64,000 nt of DNA from Nocardia wallacei (GTDB lineage Bacteria; Actinomycetota; Actinomycetes; Mycobacteriales; Mycobacteriaceae). Of this stretch, positions 7,530 through 16,720 are shown piece by piece (the first letter of the stretch is position 1; each line of letters opens with the position of its first letter). The stretch lies in NCBI RefSeq assembly GCF_014466955.1, contig NZ_AP023396.1:4402001-4466000 (forward strand), in the 5' to 3' direction. Made by a program: the position numbers and the translations under genes. The notes below the pieces were generated by a model that was given only the letters and a program-made list of their open reading frames with translations, was not told the origin of the DNA and did not search any database.

Positions 7530-10139
7530 TCAATCGGCGGCAGTAGCAGAGGGCGGGCGTCCACGGCCTCGACGGGGTCGCAGCTGCGGCAGCCAGTCTT
7601 CTGGACCAGTCGAGCGGGACGCCGGTTGCACCCACTCTGCCGAGTCCGGATTTCGAGGAGCCCAACTTCGTGGTACCCCCAGCGTGAGCGCCTTCCTGAC
7701 CTCAACCTTCACGGCTTCGTCCAGAGTGCGCGTAACAAAGTTGAGCAGCATCGGCGAACCTTCGGGGCTTTTCTGCGGGTTCCAGGTTCGGTAGGTAACC
7801 TGACAGGGATCGCAGATTTCGAAGACCACATGGAGTTTGTGGGCGGCGTCCGGGTGCGAAAGCCAGCTGAGCCGGTCACCCGGGGTCAGCCGTTCCCTGC
7901 CATGGAGCCAACCATTGGGCGCGGATTTGTCCCGATTCAGGTACGGGACTGGGTCTTCGACACCGTCGGGGTCGGAGTCACTGAGACCATGTACTTGCCC
8001 GGCGTCATACGTGAGATGTAGTTCGAGCAGGTCCCCGTCTGAATGAGCTTGCCATAGATCGACCACGTCGGCGTTCGGCGCCAGTATGTTGGAGAAGGCG
8101 GTCAGTATCAGCAACTGACTGTCTTTAAGGGGCAGCACAACCCGGTCACCGGCATGAAGCAGGCGCATTTCCGGTAGCGGATCCCAGCTCTCGATTCCCG
8201 TGACGAGTTCCTGGCAGTGCCGAATCGCCTCCTTTGCCGATTCGAGGCTGACCCGGAAGAACTCGCGGTTCGCGGCGACACGGTGTGCGGCGAGTAGTCG
8301 GTGAACAGCCTGCTCGACATCGCGGGGACGGGAGGTGTACGCGCGATACAGCACCTCGAACGGGAACGGCACGGCCGTACTGAACAGCTCATCGGCACGA
8401 TCTTCCGACAACCGATGCGAGAAGCCGATCTTGAGCATTCCGGGAATGCCGGGGTTACGGAGAACATACACAAATCCGGCGTCCTGGGCTCGTGACGGTC
8501 GCGGCGGAGAGACAATTTTCGGTGACCGTTCGATCTTGAAGCGGAGCGGCCCGAAGTCCGTCGTGGCGCTGGGCGGATCATCGGTTTCTAGGACGATGCC
8601 GTCATCTCTTCGTTCGTGAGCAGTCACCCGGACACGACGCTTGGAGGGCGAATAGCTGCCTACTGCCGGCCTCCCGCAGCCCTCCAGTGCCTGCTGGAGC
8701 GATTGGATCTCTCCCTGGTGGTTGGACTCCCATTCTTCTGACACGAATTTTTGGAGAGCCTGGGAAGCACGCTCGATCAGAAGTCGGGCCAGCTCACCAC
8801 CTGCCTCGACACTCACCGTGCCCAGCTCGGTCGGCGCCAGATCCTGCACGTCGTCATCATCTGGGTCCATCGAGTCATAGTCGGGCACTCTCACCAAATC
8901 GACACAGACCCCACCTCGTCGGCCGATCAACAGCAACTCGCCTGCATGAGCAGGATTGGTCAGGTCGAACATGAAGGAGGCACGCAGGCCCGGTTCACCC
9001 GTTCGAGGTCGACGGACAACCAACGTCAGCCGATGGGAAGCGGCGGAATTCTGCTCGATACCGAGCGGTAGAGTGCCCTCGCGCAAGGTCGCTCGAGCCG
9101 CCCTTTCCTGATCGCCGTCGAGCACAGTGATTACCCACCACGGCAACGGCCCCCACAGGCCGTGCGCGGCATCGGCACCATCTCCCCAGCTACCCTGCAC
9201 GCCATAGGTTTCCACGAACCGTGGCAATCCAGTCCCGTAGCACGACCACCTCACCACGGTCGCGAGGCAGCACTCCTGAAAATTGATCTCGTCCGAGCGC
9301 TCACCCAGAAGTTCGCGCTCCAGAGTGCTCAGCCCATCGACGGCCTCGGCCATAGCTCCGAGCCCGTCCTCGATAATCTGTATCGCCCGCGACATCGGCC
9401 CATGCAAGTCCGGATCGCCCACCGGACGCAGTACCTGTTGGGCTTGGCGCCAGCGAACCAAGTCACCGCCGACCGCGAACAGATGCCTGGCATCCAATAT
9501 CCCGAACGCCAGCCGACTCGACCACCAGTCCCAAGCCTTCGCGCTCAGCTCGCTGCCTCCGACGCCGTACGCAGCCAGGTTCGCCGCCCTGACATCGGAT
9601 TCGGCATGCAAGCTGGCAGACGTGTCGGGGAATGCCAGCAGTGGGTTCGGTCGACGAGTTCGACAGGTCTCGAGCCAATCCGGATCATCAATACCCCACC
9701 GGCGAACCAACTCTCGTTTGAGCTTGTCATCGGAGGTGGATGCCCGGCGATGCGCCGACCAGAGTTCCAGCATCAGGCGATAGGTGCTCTCAGGGCTCCA
9801 ACCCCGCAAACCGCAGTTGACCCGGTCTGACCCGACCACGCCATCCCATTCGATTTGCCACCAGACTTTCTTAACGAGATCAGTCAGGTCATCCCGGAAC
9901 CTGGCAGCGTTTCGATCGTGAACCAGTATCTCCACGACCTCAGCAACCGAACTCCCATTAGCAGTAAGCGCAGCGATTCGCGCGACCAGCAATGCACAGG
10001 TCAATCCAGGGTCCCCCAACTCAGGGACCGTCTCAACCGCACCGAAGGCCGGGTGTTCGTCGTATGGGCCGATCAGCACCTCACAGACCCGGGCTACCCA
10101 CTCATCGCGTTGCTCAACAATATTCTCCCCAGAACGCAT
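7530..10139 (-). CDS. Large protein with a GIY-YIG (T5orf172/MUG113-like) domain
   Basis: An 869-residue protein counted from the ATG at 10139, chosen because MRSGENIVEQRDEW begins ordinary-looking coding sequence with GAGAGA upstream; in-frame ATGs up to 10283 give a less protein-like extension, and a TAA closes the frame just above it. Residues about 1-540 are an unrecognised alpha/beta region with Trp-rich and acidic segments. At about 550-640, GFVYVLRNPGIPGMLKIGFS, then YRAYTSRPRDVEQAVHRLL and ANREFFRV, form a GIY-YIG nuclease domain of the T5orf172/MUG113 type, which occurs in phage and defence proteins. A further ~230 residues are unassigned and end in an Arg-rich tail. The gene stands alone between a PIN remnant/IS3 and an IS630 element. 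A defence or mobile-element function is plausible but inferred. Confidence 0.75.
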   Translation of the reverse strand: MRSGENIVEQRDEWVARVCEVLIGPYDEHPAFGAVETVPELGDPGLTCALLVARIAALTANGSSVAEVVEILVHDRNAARFRDDLTDLVKKVWWQIEWDGVVGSDRVNCGLRGWSPESTYRLMLELWSAHRRASTSDDKLKRELVRRWGIDDPDWLETCRTRRPNPLLAFPDTSASLHAESDVRAANLAAYGVGGSELSAKAWDWWSSRLAFGILDARHLFAVGGDLVRWRQAQQVLRPVGDPDLHGPMSRAIQIIEDGLGAMAEAVDGLSTLERELLGERSDEINFQECCLATVVRWSCYGTGLPRFVETYGVQGSWGDGADAAHGLWGPLPWWVITVLDGDQERAARATLREGTLPLGIEQNSAASHRLTLVVRRPRTGEPGLRASFMFDLTNPAHAGELLLIGRRGGVCVDLVRVPDYDSMDPDDDDVQDLAPTELGTVSVEAGGELARLLIERASQALQKFVSEEWESNHQGEIQSLQQALEGCGRPAVGSYSPSKRRVRVTAHERRDDGIVLETDDPPSATTDFGPLRFKIERSPKIVSPPRPSRAQDAGFVYVLRNPGIPGMLKIGFSHRLSEDRADELFSTAVPFPFEVLYRAYTSRPRDVEQAVHRLLAAHRVAANREFFRVSLESAKEAIRHCQELVTGIESWDPLPEMRLLHAGDRVVLPLKDSQLLILTAFSNILAPNADVVDLWQAHSDGDLLELHLTYDAGQVHGLSDSDPDGVEDPVPYLNRDKSAPNGWLHGRERLTPGDRLSWLSHPDAAHKLHVVFEICDPCQVTYRTWNPQKSPEGSPMLLNFVTRTLDEAVKVEVRKALTLGVPRSWAPRNPDSAEWVQPASRSTGPEDWLPQLRPRRGRGRPPSATAAD

Positions 10140-10318
10140 GCCCGATTCTCTCTCAGCCCACCGACAACCGCTCATGGCCCGCAGCACTATTGGCCAGCAC
10201 ACCCCAGCCATCGAATCACCGTGCCATGAACTCCTCGACCACAGGGTGGGACTCATCTCCTGCGCCCGCCGGCGTGGGCCCATTTACCGACCAGATAGCA
10301 TGCTCCTGCTCGAAGCTA

Positions 10319-11510
10319 GTGCCCCGTCAGGCAACCTTCGGTAGGTAATCGGGGTGCCGGATCTTCGATCCGACGGCGAAGTCGCGGATCGGTTCGGCGT
10401 GCTGGTTGCGCCAGCGGATGTAGGTGCCGATCGCGTCGTCCTGTTCGCCGTGGCTGCGGTGGTCGGTGCCGTTGAGAGCGAAGTACCGCAGCGCGGAGAA
10501 CTCGCACTCGATGCGGTTCAACCAGGACGAATAGGTCGGCACGAACACCAGTTCCACATCGTTGGCAGCGCACCATTGCCGAACCTCGCGACGCTTGTGC
10601 ACCGAATAGTTGTCCGCGATCAGATACAACCTCTGGCCCGGCCATCGGCGGCGCAGGGATTTGAGAAAGGTCAGGAACTCGGTCCAGCGTTTCCGGTCGC
10701 GGATTCGGTAGAACAGCTGTCCTGTGCTCAGGTCCAGTGCGCCGAACATGTGCCGCACACCCTGGGTGCGGTGATAGGTCGCCCGCAGCCGCCTCGGCGT
10801 TCGCCGGTCGAACCAGCCGCGACCGGGCCGGGGTTGCAGATTCAGCGGCCCGAACTCGTCGATGCAGGCCACGCGCCCGTCGGCGGGAGGATTGTCGTAC
10901 AGGTCCAGGACCCGGTTCATCTTCTCGACGAAATCCGGGTCATTGCTGGCCTTCCAGGTCTTGGTGGCCTGCCACGACACCCCACCGGCTTTGAGGATCT
11001 GGCGCAGCGTTTCCCGGCTGATGTCGGCGATATCGTTGTGCCGCAACACCTCTACCAGTTTCGACAGACTCCACACTGAGAACGGCCAGCCCAGATCACG
11101 CGGGCAGCACCGGGCAATGGAACAGATCCGATCACGTGTCGCCTGATCGGTCTTCGCCGGCCTGCCCGCGCTCCATTTTGGGTCGAGCGCGTCGAAACCC
11201 TTCTCGTTGAAGTCGTGGATCACTTGCCGCACATACGATTCCGACACCTGCATCAGCTTCGCGATCATCGGCACCGGCTGATGCTGCGCCGAGGCCATCA
11301 CCACGATCGCCCGCCGCATCCGCACCGGCTGCTTACTGCGGCGGGCGACCTGGGCGAGCTTGCGACCCTCCTGAGGGGTCACCGCTCTGACGAACACATC
11401 CGGCTTCCGCGCCACCGGGCACCACCTCCACCGGCAGCATCGTGCTGCCGGTGGGCACGATCAACTCGACACCCCGGCAGTTACTGCACGAACCTTCCCG
11501 GACGCGGCAC
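10319..11510 (-). mobile_element. IS630-family insertion sequence
   Basis: About 1.19 kb, flanked by TA on both sides (10317-10318 and 11511-11512), the TA target duplication of IS630/Tc1-mariner elements. The ends form imperfect inverted repeats starting GTGCCCCGTCAGG on the left and GTGCCGCGTCCGG, read inward, on the right. A single transposase gene fills it. The 290 bp between this element and the gene at 11801 hold no supported gene. Confidence 0.8.
10327..11415 (-). CDS. IS630-family transposase
   Basis: A 362-residue DDE transposase. The N-terminal region carries helix-turn-helix segments (MIAKLMQVSESYVRQVIHDF and a Homeodomain-like DISRETLRQILKAGGVSW). The catalytic acids appear in VACIDEFGPLNL, YLIADNYSVHKRREV and SSWLNRIECEFSALRYF, the last with the characteristic IS630 NRIE spacing. 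The frame is uninterrupted. It lies 35 bp upstream, in minus-strand terms, of the large GIY-YIG gene's open frame, but a TAA separates them, so the insertion does not appear to have cut that gene. Confidence 0.92.
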   Translation of the reverse strand: MARKPDVFVRAVTPQEGRKLAQVARRSKQPVRMRRAIVVMASAQHQPVPMIAKLMQVSESYVRQVIHDFNEKGFDALDPKWSAGRPAKTDQATRDRICSIARCCPRDLGWPFSVWSLSKLVEVLRHNDIADISRETLRQILKAGGVSWQATKTWKASNDPDFVEKMNRVLDLYDNPPADGRVACIDEFGPLNLQPRPGRGWFDRRTPRRLRATYHRTQGVRHMFGALDLSTGQLFYRIRDRKRWTEFLTFLKSLRRRWPGQRLYLIADNYSVHKRREVRQWCAANDVELVFVPTYSSWLNRIECEFSALRYFALNGTDHRSHGEQDDAIGTYIRWRNQHAEPIRDFAVGSKIRHPDYLPKVA

Positions 11511-11800
11511 TAGCTGCCCAGGTGATGTCGGACGTCGTTTTTCGGTGAACGGTGACACCGGTTACAGGCGTGAGGGACTGTTCGTGTCGGTGGAAACTGA
11601 CGTCGTGACGGTGCGTGTGCGCCTCGGGTTTCGGTGGGTGTCGCCGGTTAGCGGCCGCAGTCGGTTCGAGGACAACGCAGAGCACGGCGGGGCTGGGATA
11701 CCTAAGTATGTTGCACCGATGTTGCCCGCTGAAAATCCCGGTAGCCTCCGATTCGCTGATCCGCTGTCTCGGGTGGACGCACAGCGTCTGGAGTATTCGC

Positions 11801-12910
11801 ATGGCTCGTATAGCTCATTTCGTTGGAAGCCTGCCACCGGAACTGGCGGCCGACGATCGCGCAGCGCTGCAATGGTTCCTGGACCGCTGCACCGGCGCGG
11901 CGGTGGGCGCGATTCCGCGTGACCTCGACACCGATTGGATCCTCGACTATCTCCGAGCCCGCGCGAAACACGCCGACACCCTCGAGCTGATACGACCCGG
12001 CGCATTCGCCGACTACAACGACTTTCCGACCTTCCGGGTACGGCGCGGGCGGCGTCTCCGTCCGGAGCACGTCGCCATGGACCGCGCCGACCGGATCGAC
12101 GAGGTCGTCGTCGCCTACGGGAAATTGCGTGCCGAGAACACCGCAGCGCTGGGCGTGCGATTACAGATCAGCCAACCCAATCCGCTGGATATGACAATGT
12201 TCGTCTTCGCCAGCGCTGCCGTGTCGTCGGGGCTGCCGACGTTGCCGGCCCTGCGCCACGCCGCGTCAGTCGTCGACGCCGTGCGAATGCTGCCAGTGTT
12301 CGTCGACGCCGTGCTCGGCGAGATGGCGGCGGTATCGGCCCGGCACCATCACATCGTCTGGCAGATCGAGACTCCGATCGCGATGCTCGCCATGGTAAAA
12401 GCCGCACAGTTTCACGCCGACCGGCTGCTGGCTCCCTTGCTCGCCCGACAGCTGGCCGCACTGCTGACCCGCACACACAACGCGGACCTGGAAACCGTCC
12501 TGCACCTGTGTTACGGCGATTATCAGCACCGGAGCCTGCTGACGCCGCGCTCGCTCGCGCCGGCCGTGCGATTGCTCAACGCGACCGCCCGCCGGTTGCG
12601 CCGCCGCGCGATCCCCCTTCCCCCAGTACACATTCCATGTGGTTACGGCGCCGAACCGGCCCCACTCACGCCGGAGTTCTACCACCCGCTGGGCGCTTTG
12701 GACTCCGCATGGCGGGTGATCGCGGGTGTGGTGTCTCCCGAGACCGATACCAGCGCACACGCGTTGGCCTTGTTCGAAGACGCCCTCGACCGCCCGGCCC
12801 ACGGTGTCGCGACGGCATGTGGTTTCGGACGGTGCACGGTCGAAACCGCCGAGAAGGCAGCAGCGGCCACGCTCGCGACCGCTGTCACACGCACACCGCC
12901 GTGTGCCTGA
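11801..12910 (+). CDS. Hypothetical protein, possibly a MetE/UROD-like barrel
   Basis: A 369-residue protein. The ATG at 11801 is used because GGAG precedes it and MARIAHFVGSLPPE resembles the conserved first strand of cobalamin-independent methionine-synthase-like (MetE/UROD superfamily) barrels. Other barrel-like features are a RIDEVVVAYGKL helix followed by LQISQPNPLDMTMF, and the strand HHIVWQIETPIAML. The canonical zinc ligands of MetE (His/Cys near the C-terminus) are not obvious, although CGYG and ATACGFGRC occur late in the sequence. No catalytic role can be claimed. It is monocistronic, directly beyond the IS630 element. Confidence 0.65.
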   Translation: MARIAHFVGSLPPELAADDRAALQWFLDRCTGAAVGAIPRDLDTDWILDYLRARAKHADTLELIRPGAFADYNDFPTFRVRRGRRLRPEHVAMDRADRIDEVVVAYGKLRAENTAALGVRLQISQPNPLDMTMFVFASAAVSSGLPTLPALRHAASVVDAVRMLPVFVDAVLGEMAAVSARHHHIVWQIETPIAMLAMVKAAQFHADRLLAPLLARQLAALLTRTHNADLETVLHLCYGDYQHRSLLTPRSLAPAVRLLNATARRLRRRAIPLPPVHIPCGYGAEPAPLTPEFYHPLGALDSAWRVIAGVVSPETDTSAHALALFEDALDRPAHGVATACGFGRCTVETAEKAAAATLATAVTRTPPCA

Positions 12911-13132
12911 ACCGCTGATGTGACGTCGACCGACGGCCCCTCGCGGAACAATTCCGATCTCCGCCAAAAACGCCGCGACGGCCTCGCGGGCCGTGTCACC
13001 GAAGGGCGCCAGCTGTTGGGGACGAGAGACCGGCACGACGATCATTCCTCATGGTGCACAACAAGTTTCAGCATGCCCTCGTGGTTACCCATAGCGTGGT
13101 TGTCTCAGGTCTGCGGGGCACTCGGAACAGTC

Positions 13133-13507
13133 CTACTTCGTGCGGAACAGGCGGAGGGCGAGTATCGCGAGCAGTACGAGGCAAAGTGCTTGTTCGACAA
13201 CCATCCACAGCGGTAGCGGGAGGAAGAGCAGCACCGCGGCGAAGGCGATGAGCAGTATCACGACGATGATGCGCAGCCGCAGCAGGGCGCGCGGATCGCC
13301 GCTGTCGGCTCGGCGGGCGAAGACGTAGGTCAGGATCGCGGTGCTCGCGACGATGACGCCGCGCACCCACGCCTGCTGAGTGACCTGCGCCGACGCCACC
13401 GCGGACAGGACGGCGAGCGCGAGCACGGTCGCGACGCCGAGGGCCAGATAGGCTGCGGCGAGCCGGGATACGGTCGTCGGCTGCCCGGTTTTCGTGGATG
13501 TGTTCAT
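13133..13507 (-). CDS. Small four-TM-type membrane protein
   Basis: A 124-residue hydrophobic protein starting at the ATG at 13507. Membrane-spanning stretches are visible at about residues 18-40 (AYLALGVATVLALAVLSAVA), 47-64, 79-97 (RIIVVILLIAFAAVLLFLP) and 100-120. The start overlaps the stop of the truncated TetR gene upstream (ATGA), so the two were co-transcribed. The probable job of the lost regulator was to control this small membrane protein. A long in-frame extension to 14518 is open but is antisense to the epimerase relic and is not coding. Confidence 0.75.
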   Translation of the reverse strand: MNTSTKTGQPTTVSRLAAAYLALGVATVLALAVLSAVASAQVTQQAWVRGVIVASTAILTYVFARRADSGDPRALLRLRIIVVILLIAFAAVLLFLPLPLWMVVEQALCLVLLAILALRLFRTK

Positions 13508-13893
13508 GACTGCTGCTTCCCGTCTCGTGTGCTCGCGGTCGCTCGTTCGATGAATCGGACGATCTCGGACAGCAGGTGATCGATGTCGGCGGCATCGGTA
13601 TGGGCGAGGTAGGACGCGGTGGCATCGACGATCGCCCGGACGGCGGCCGCGGCGACGACGGGGTCGAAGGCGGCGAACTCGCCGGAACGCTGCCCGGCGG
13701 CCAGCAACTCCGACAGTGGCTCCACCAGATCGGGTATGCGGGCGCGATGATGGGGCGCGTTCTCCAGGATGCGCTGCACCGCACGGATGTGCGCCGCGTG
13801 GGCGCGGATGAATTCCAGATTCGCCCGCAGCCGCGCGGCAAGACAGCCGAGGAGATCCTCGACTCCCTCGCACGATATCTGCAACGGATTTCA
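13504..13893 (-). pseudogene. TetR-family regulator missing its DNA-binding domain
   Basis: About 126 codons matching only the ligand-binding half of a TetR/AcrR regulator (AVQRILENAPHHRARIPDLV, then EIVRFIERATAS). The N-terminal helix-turn-helix of about 60 residues is missing: going upstream the frame hits TGA at 13891-13893. The sequence beyond is the 5'-truncated epimerase on the other strand. The remaining frame could start only at a TTG and would not bind DNA. Confidence 0.75.
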
Positions 13894-13895
13894 GG

Positions 13896-14788
13896 CGCGG
13901 AACACTAGCTCCACCCGCGCCCTCGACGACCTCGACGTCGAACGCCACTACGGCGACCTGTTCGATGATGCCAGCCTGCGTACCGCCATGACGGGCTGCG
14001 ACGTCGTCTACTACTGCGTGGTCGACGCGCGCATGTGGGTACGTGACCCAAAGGTATTGTGGCGCACCAATGTCGAGGCTTTGCGCCACGTCCTCGACGC
14101 GGCGGTGACGACCGGGCCGGAGAAGTTCGTGTTCACCAGCACCACCGGCACGATGGCCGTCAGCACTGAACGCGCGGTCACCGAGGAAGACCCGCACAAC
14201 CGGGACGGCGGCGCCTACATCGCATCCCGGCTCGCCGCGTAGTATCTGGTGCTGAATTACGCACGTAGGCAACAGCTTCCGGCGGTCTCGATGCGTGTCT
14301 CCACCACCTACGGCCCCGGCGACTTCGCCCCCACACCACACGGCGCACTCATCGCGCGCGTGGTCACCGGACGCTTCCCGTTCTACTTCGATTTCTCCGC
14401 CGAAGTCGTCGGCATCGAAGACGCCGCCCGCGCCATGACCCTGGCCGCCCGCCACGGCCGTGGCGGGCACCGCTACATCATCTCCGACCGCTACCTCACC
14501 AACCGCTACATCCGTCACGCCGTCGCCGCGGCCGCCGGAGTCCCGTCTCCCCGGACCCGGTTACCGCTGCCATTGCTGTACTCGGGCGCCCGCGCCAACG
14601 ATCTCGCTGCCCGGCTGCTGCGCCGGGACCTGCCGTTCGCCGCTGTCGGCATCCGCATGGCCGAGCTGATGTCGCCGCTGGACCACAGCAAGGCCACTCG
14701 TGAACTCGGCTGGCGCCCCGAGCCGGTCGAGCACTCCCTCCAACGAGCCGCCCACTTCTTCACCAACCGGCACCCCCGGACACGATGA
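13896..14788 (+). pseudogene. NAD-dependent epimerase/dehydratase, 5'-truncated with an amber stop
   Basis: The frame picks up at NTSSTRALDDLDVERHYGD, which in extended SDRs follows the nucleotide-binding GxxGxxG and its second strand; that first ~45-residue part is absent. It continues with VVYYCVVDARMWV, KFVFTSTTGTM and GGAYIASRLAA, then meets TAG at 14240-14242 where homologues usually have Glu after the active-site Tyr-x-x-x-Lys region. The same frame then runs on as YLVLNYARRQQLPAV, RVSTTYGPGD and a normal C-terminus to 14788. One deletion and one nonsense change make it a pseudogene. Confidence 0.8.
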
Positions 14789-15114
14789 CTCCCGCGCCCG
14801 AAAGAGTCTTGCCGCGTCCGATACGGCACTCTCACCCGGATCGGAGATGCTTGCCGATGCAGCATTATCCAACCGTCACCGCTGTCCGGCAGGTATCGGC
14901 CGAACCCATCGATGTCGTGGCCGCCGACGACCCGACACAGCAACCCGGCGACATCACGAATCCCGCAGCGATACAGCCGGTTTCACCCCCGTGCGCCGCT
15001 GAACGACCAGGTGCGCTCTGTCGTCGGCGTCGGGTTCGTCGACCGGCTGTCCAGCGATCTCGCGGGCGCGCACCGATGGGCACCCCGGACGGCGGGTTCC
15101 TGCAGGACAGGACG
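14789..15114. other. Intergenic region, nothing recognised
   Basis: About 325 bp between the epimerase relic and the CGNR regulator. Short frames overlap on both strands and none has a ribosome binding site or recognisable motif. Confidence 0.5.
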
Positions 15115-15711
15115 TTAGGCAAGGCCCCTGTGGCGTGACACTTTCTCACGGTTTCCGCAGACTCGCATACTGCACCAGCGGCGTTTTCCACCGCGGGACG
15201 TGTCCAGGAACAGCCAGCCACAGCGGGGGCAGGAGCGCAGCCTTTCGCGCGGCAGAGTGAAAAAGCCCTCGATTACCAGCAGGGCCAAGACTGCCGCGAC
15301 AGCGGCGGGATCGCGCCAACGAGTAAGGACGACGTCGGGTCTCGTGCCGTTCAACCCGACCGCACCGCCGGCAAGTCCGCTGGCGGCGGCTTCGAACAGG
15401 AAGCTCAAAGCCTCCGGCGAGGGTGCGCGGTCCGCACCGATCGACCCGAAGATCTGGGCCGATGCCTCTCTTACGGCATGGATCCGCTCCACGAACGGCT
15501 CATCCGCTATTCCTGCGACTGCGGCAGCCGCACGCACATCGGCAAGCCCCGACGCCTCGAGCCAGTTCCCGATGTCACGGGCAGACTTGAGCAGCTCATT
15601 GTCGGACTCGGGTATCCGCCGGTTGAACACCGCGTTCGCCAGATCCAAGGCGGGGTGCCCGCCGACGAAATGCCCCGGCACCCATCTCGTCTCTGCATGA
15701 CCCATGAGCAT
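15115..15711 (-). CDS. CGNR zinc-finger (ABATE-domain) transcriptional regulator
   Basis: A 198-residue protein of the actinobacterial CGNR family. The N-terminal ABATE-type region begins HFVGGHPALDLANAVFNRR and is followed by helices. The C-terminal zinc finger reads CPRCGWLFLDTSRGGKRRWC and then CGNREK, giving the CxxC...C...C set and the CGNR signature. Such proteins act as DNA-binding regulators, often next to the gene they control. It is divergent from the alpha/beta hydrolase at 15803, and the 91-bp gap contains two palindromes, so repression of both genes is likely. Confidence 0.9.
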   Translation of the reverse strand: MLMGHAETRWVPGHFVGGHPALDLANAVFNRRIPESDNELLKSARDIGNWLEASGLADVRAAAAVAGIADEPFVERIHAVREASAQIFGSIGADRAPSPEALSFLFEAAASGLAGGAVGLNGTRPDVVLTRWRDPAAVAAVLALLVIEGFFTLPRERLRSCPRCGWLFLDTSRGGKRRWCSMRVCGNREKVSRHRGLA

Positions 15712-15733
15712 AACCGCTTTCGCTAGCTTAACT

Positions 15734-15753
15734 GGTTACGGTGACCGGTAACC
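15734..15753. promoter_or_regulatory. Imperfect palindrome, candidate CGNR-regulator operator 1
   Basis: GGTTAC...GTAACC arms around a GGTGACCG centre between divergent genes. Its ends reappear in the adjacent second palindrome, which suggests a multi-site operator. Confidence 0.5.
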
Positions 15754-15774
15754 GGTATACTCATAGTATCCGGT
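15751..15774. promoter_or_regulatory. Imperfect palindrome, candidate CGNR-regulator operator 2
   Basis: Left arm ACCGGTATACT, loop CAT, right arm AGTATCCGGT; the arms pair except for one extra T. It sits 29 bp before the hydrolase ATG, a position suited to blocking transcription, and partly overlaps operator 1. Confidence 0.5.
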
Positions 15775-15802
15775 ACACAGATCGTCAGGCCAGGAGGATG
15801 AG

Positions 15803-16720
15803 ATGCTCAGCCATCACCACAAGACCCGCCACGAGACGATCGATGTCCAAGGCTTGGAGATCTTCTACCGGCATGCCGGAGACCCGAAGCTGCCGGCGAT
15901 CCTGCTGCTGCACGGCTACCCCAATTCGTCCTACGCGTTTCGTGATGTCATCGAGCCGTTAGCCGAAACTGCTTACGTCGTGGCACCGGATCTGCCCGCT
16001 TTCGGCTTTTCCGCCGCGCCATCTGCCGAGACTTTCGACTATACATTCGCGAACATCGCCGACACGATCGACGCGTTCCTCGCTGCGCTGGATATCAAAA
16101 GCTTCTTCCTGTTTGTCACCGATTTCGGGACACCCGTCGGCTACTATCTCGCAACGCGTCGACCGGATCGGATCCGTGGCCTGATCGTTCAAAACGGCAA
16201 TGCCCATGACGAGGGGCTGGGGCGGGAGTGGGACGGCCCGAAGGCATTCTTCGCCGATCCGACCGATGCGAACAGGGCCAAGCTGCCCGAATGGATGAAC
16301 TTCGAGACAACTCGATACCAGTACATCGGAAACCAGCCGGAGCGCCTGGCGTGTCTCTATCCTCCCGAGGGCTGGTATCTCGATTGGGAACGCCTGTCGC
16401 GGCCGGGGATCAGAGACCTCCAATTCAAGATTTTCTCCGACTATGGGTCACACATCGCCCGTTTTCCGGCCATTCATGCCTACCACAGTAAACACCAGCC
16501 ACCATGTCTCCTGCTCTGGGGCAGGCACGACCCCTTCTTCGACCTCGAGGAGATTATGGCGTACAACCGCGTCCTCGATGCGTTGGAAACCCACGTCTTC
16601 GACGGCGGACACCAGCTCCTGGAAACACATTCCGTAGAATGCGCGGCTCTTATGACCCGGTTTATGCTGGAGGTGGAAGCAGGCCGGGCCCAAGCGGACG
16701 CCTCTCTTGGGCAGAAGTAG
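15803..16720 (+). CDS. Alpha/beta hydrolase, haloalkane dehalogenase/epoxide hydrolase type
   Basis: A 305-residue hydrolase. The oxyanion motif appears as LLLHGYPNSSYAFRDV, the nucleophile elbow as FVTDFGTPVGY with Asp near residue 106 instead of Ser, and the catalytic His in DGGHQLLETHS near residue 270; LLLWGRHDPFFD supplies the acid region. An Asp nucleophile is the mark of epoxide hydrolases, haloalkane dehalogenases and fluoroacetate dehalogenases; the Trp/Tyr pattern that would decide among them is not clear to me. AGGAGGATGAG precedes the ATG. It is divergent from the CGNR regulator that probably controls it. Confidence 0.85.
   Translation: MLSHHHKTRHETIDVQGLEIFYRHAGDPKLPAILLLHGYPNSSYAFRDVIEPLAETAYVVAPDLPAFGFSAAPSAETFDYTFANIADTIDAFLAALDIKSFFLFVTDFGTPVGYYLATRRPDRIRGLIVQNGNAHDEGLGREWDGPKAFFADPTDANRAKLPEWMNFETTRYQYIGNQPERLACLYPPEGWYLDWERLSRPGIRDLQFKIFSDYGSHIARFPAIHAYHSKHQPPCLLLWGRHDPFFDLEEIMAYNRVLDALETHVFDGGHQLLETHSVECAALMTRFMLEVEAGRAQADASLGQK

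Noticed and set aside
11615..11800. N-terminal extension of the barrel-like protein
   Set aside because: Cys/Arg-rich, no RBS; ATG at 11801 has GGAG and a better N-terminus.
12911..13132. Minus-strand frame reading RPQQLAPFGDTAREAVAAFL
   Set aside because: Briefly protein-like, but short and continues antisense through the barrel-like gene; kept only as a possible relic.
13133..14518. 461-codon minus frame
   Set aside because: Only the last 124 codons (from 13507) look like a real membrane protein; the rest is antisense to the epimerase relic.
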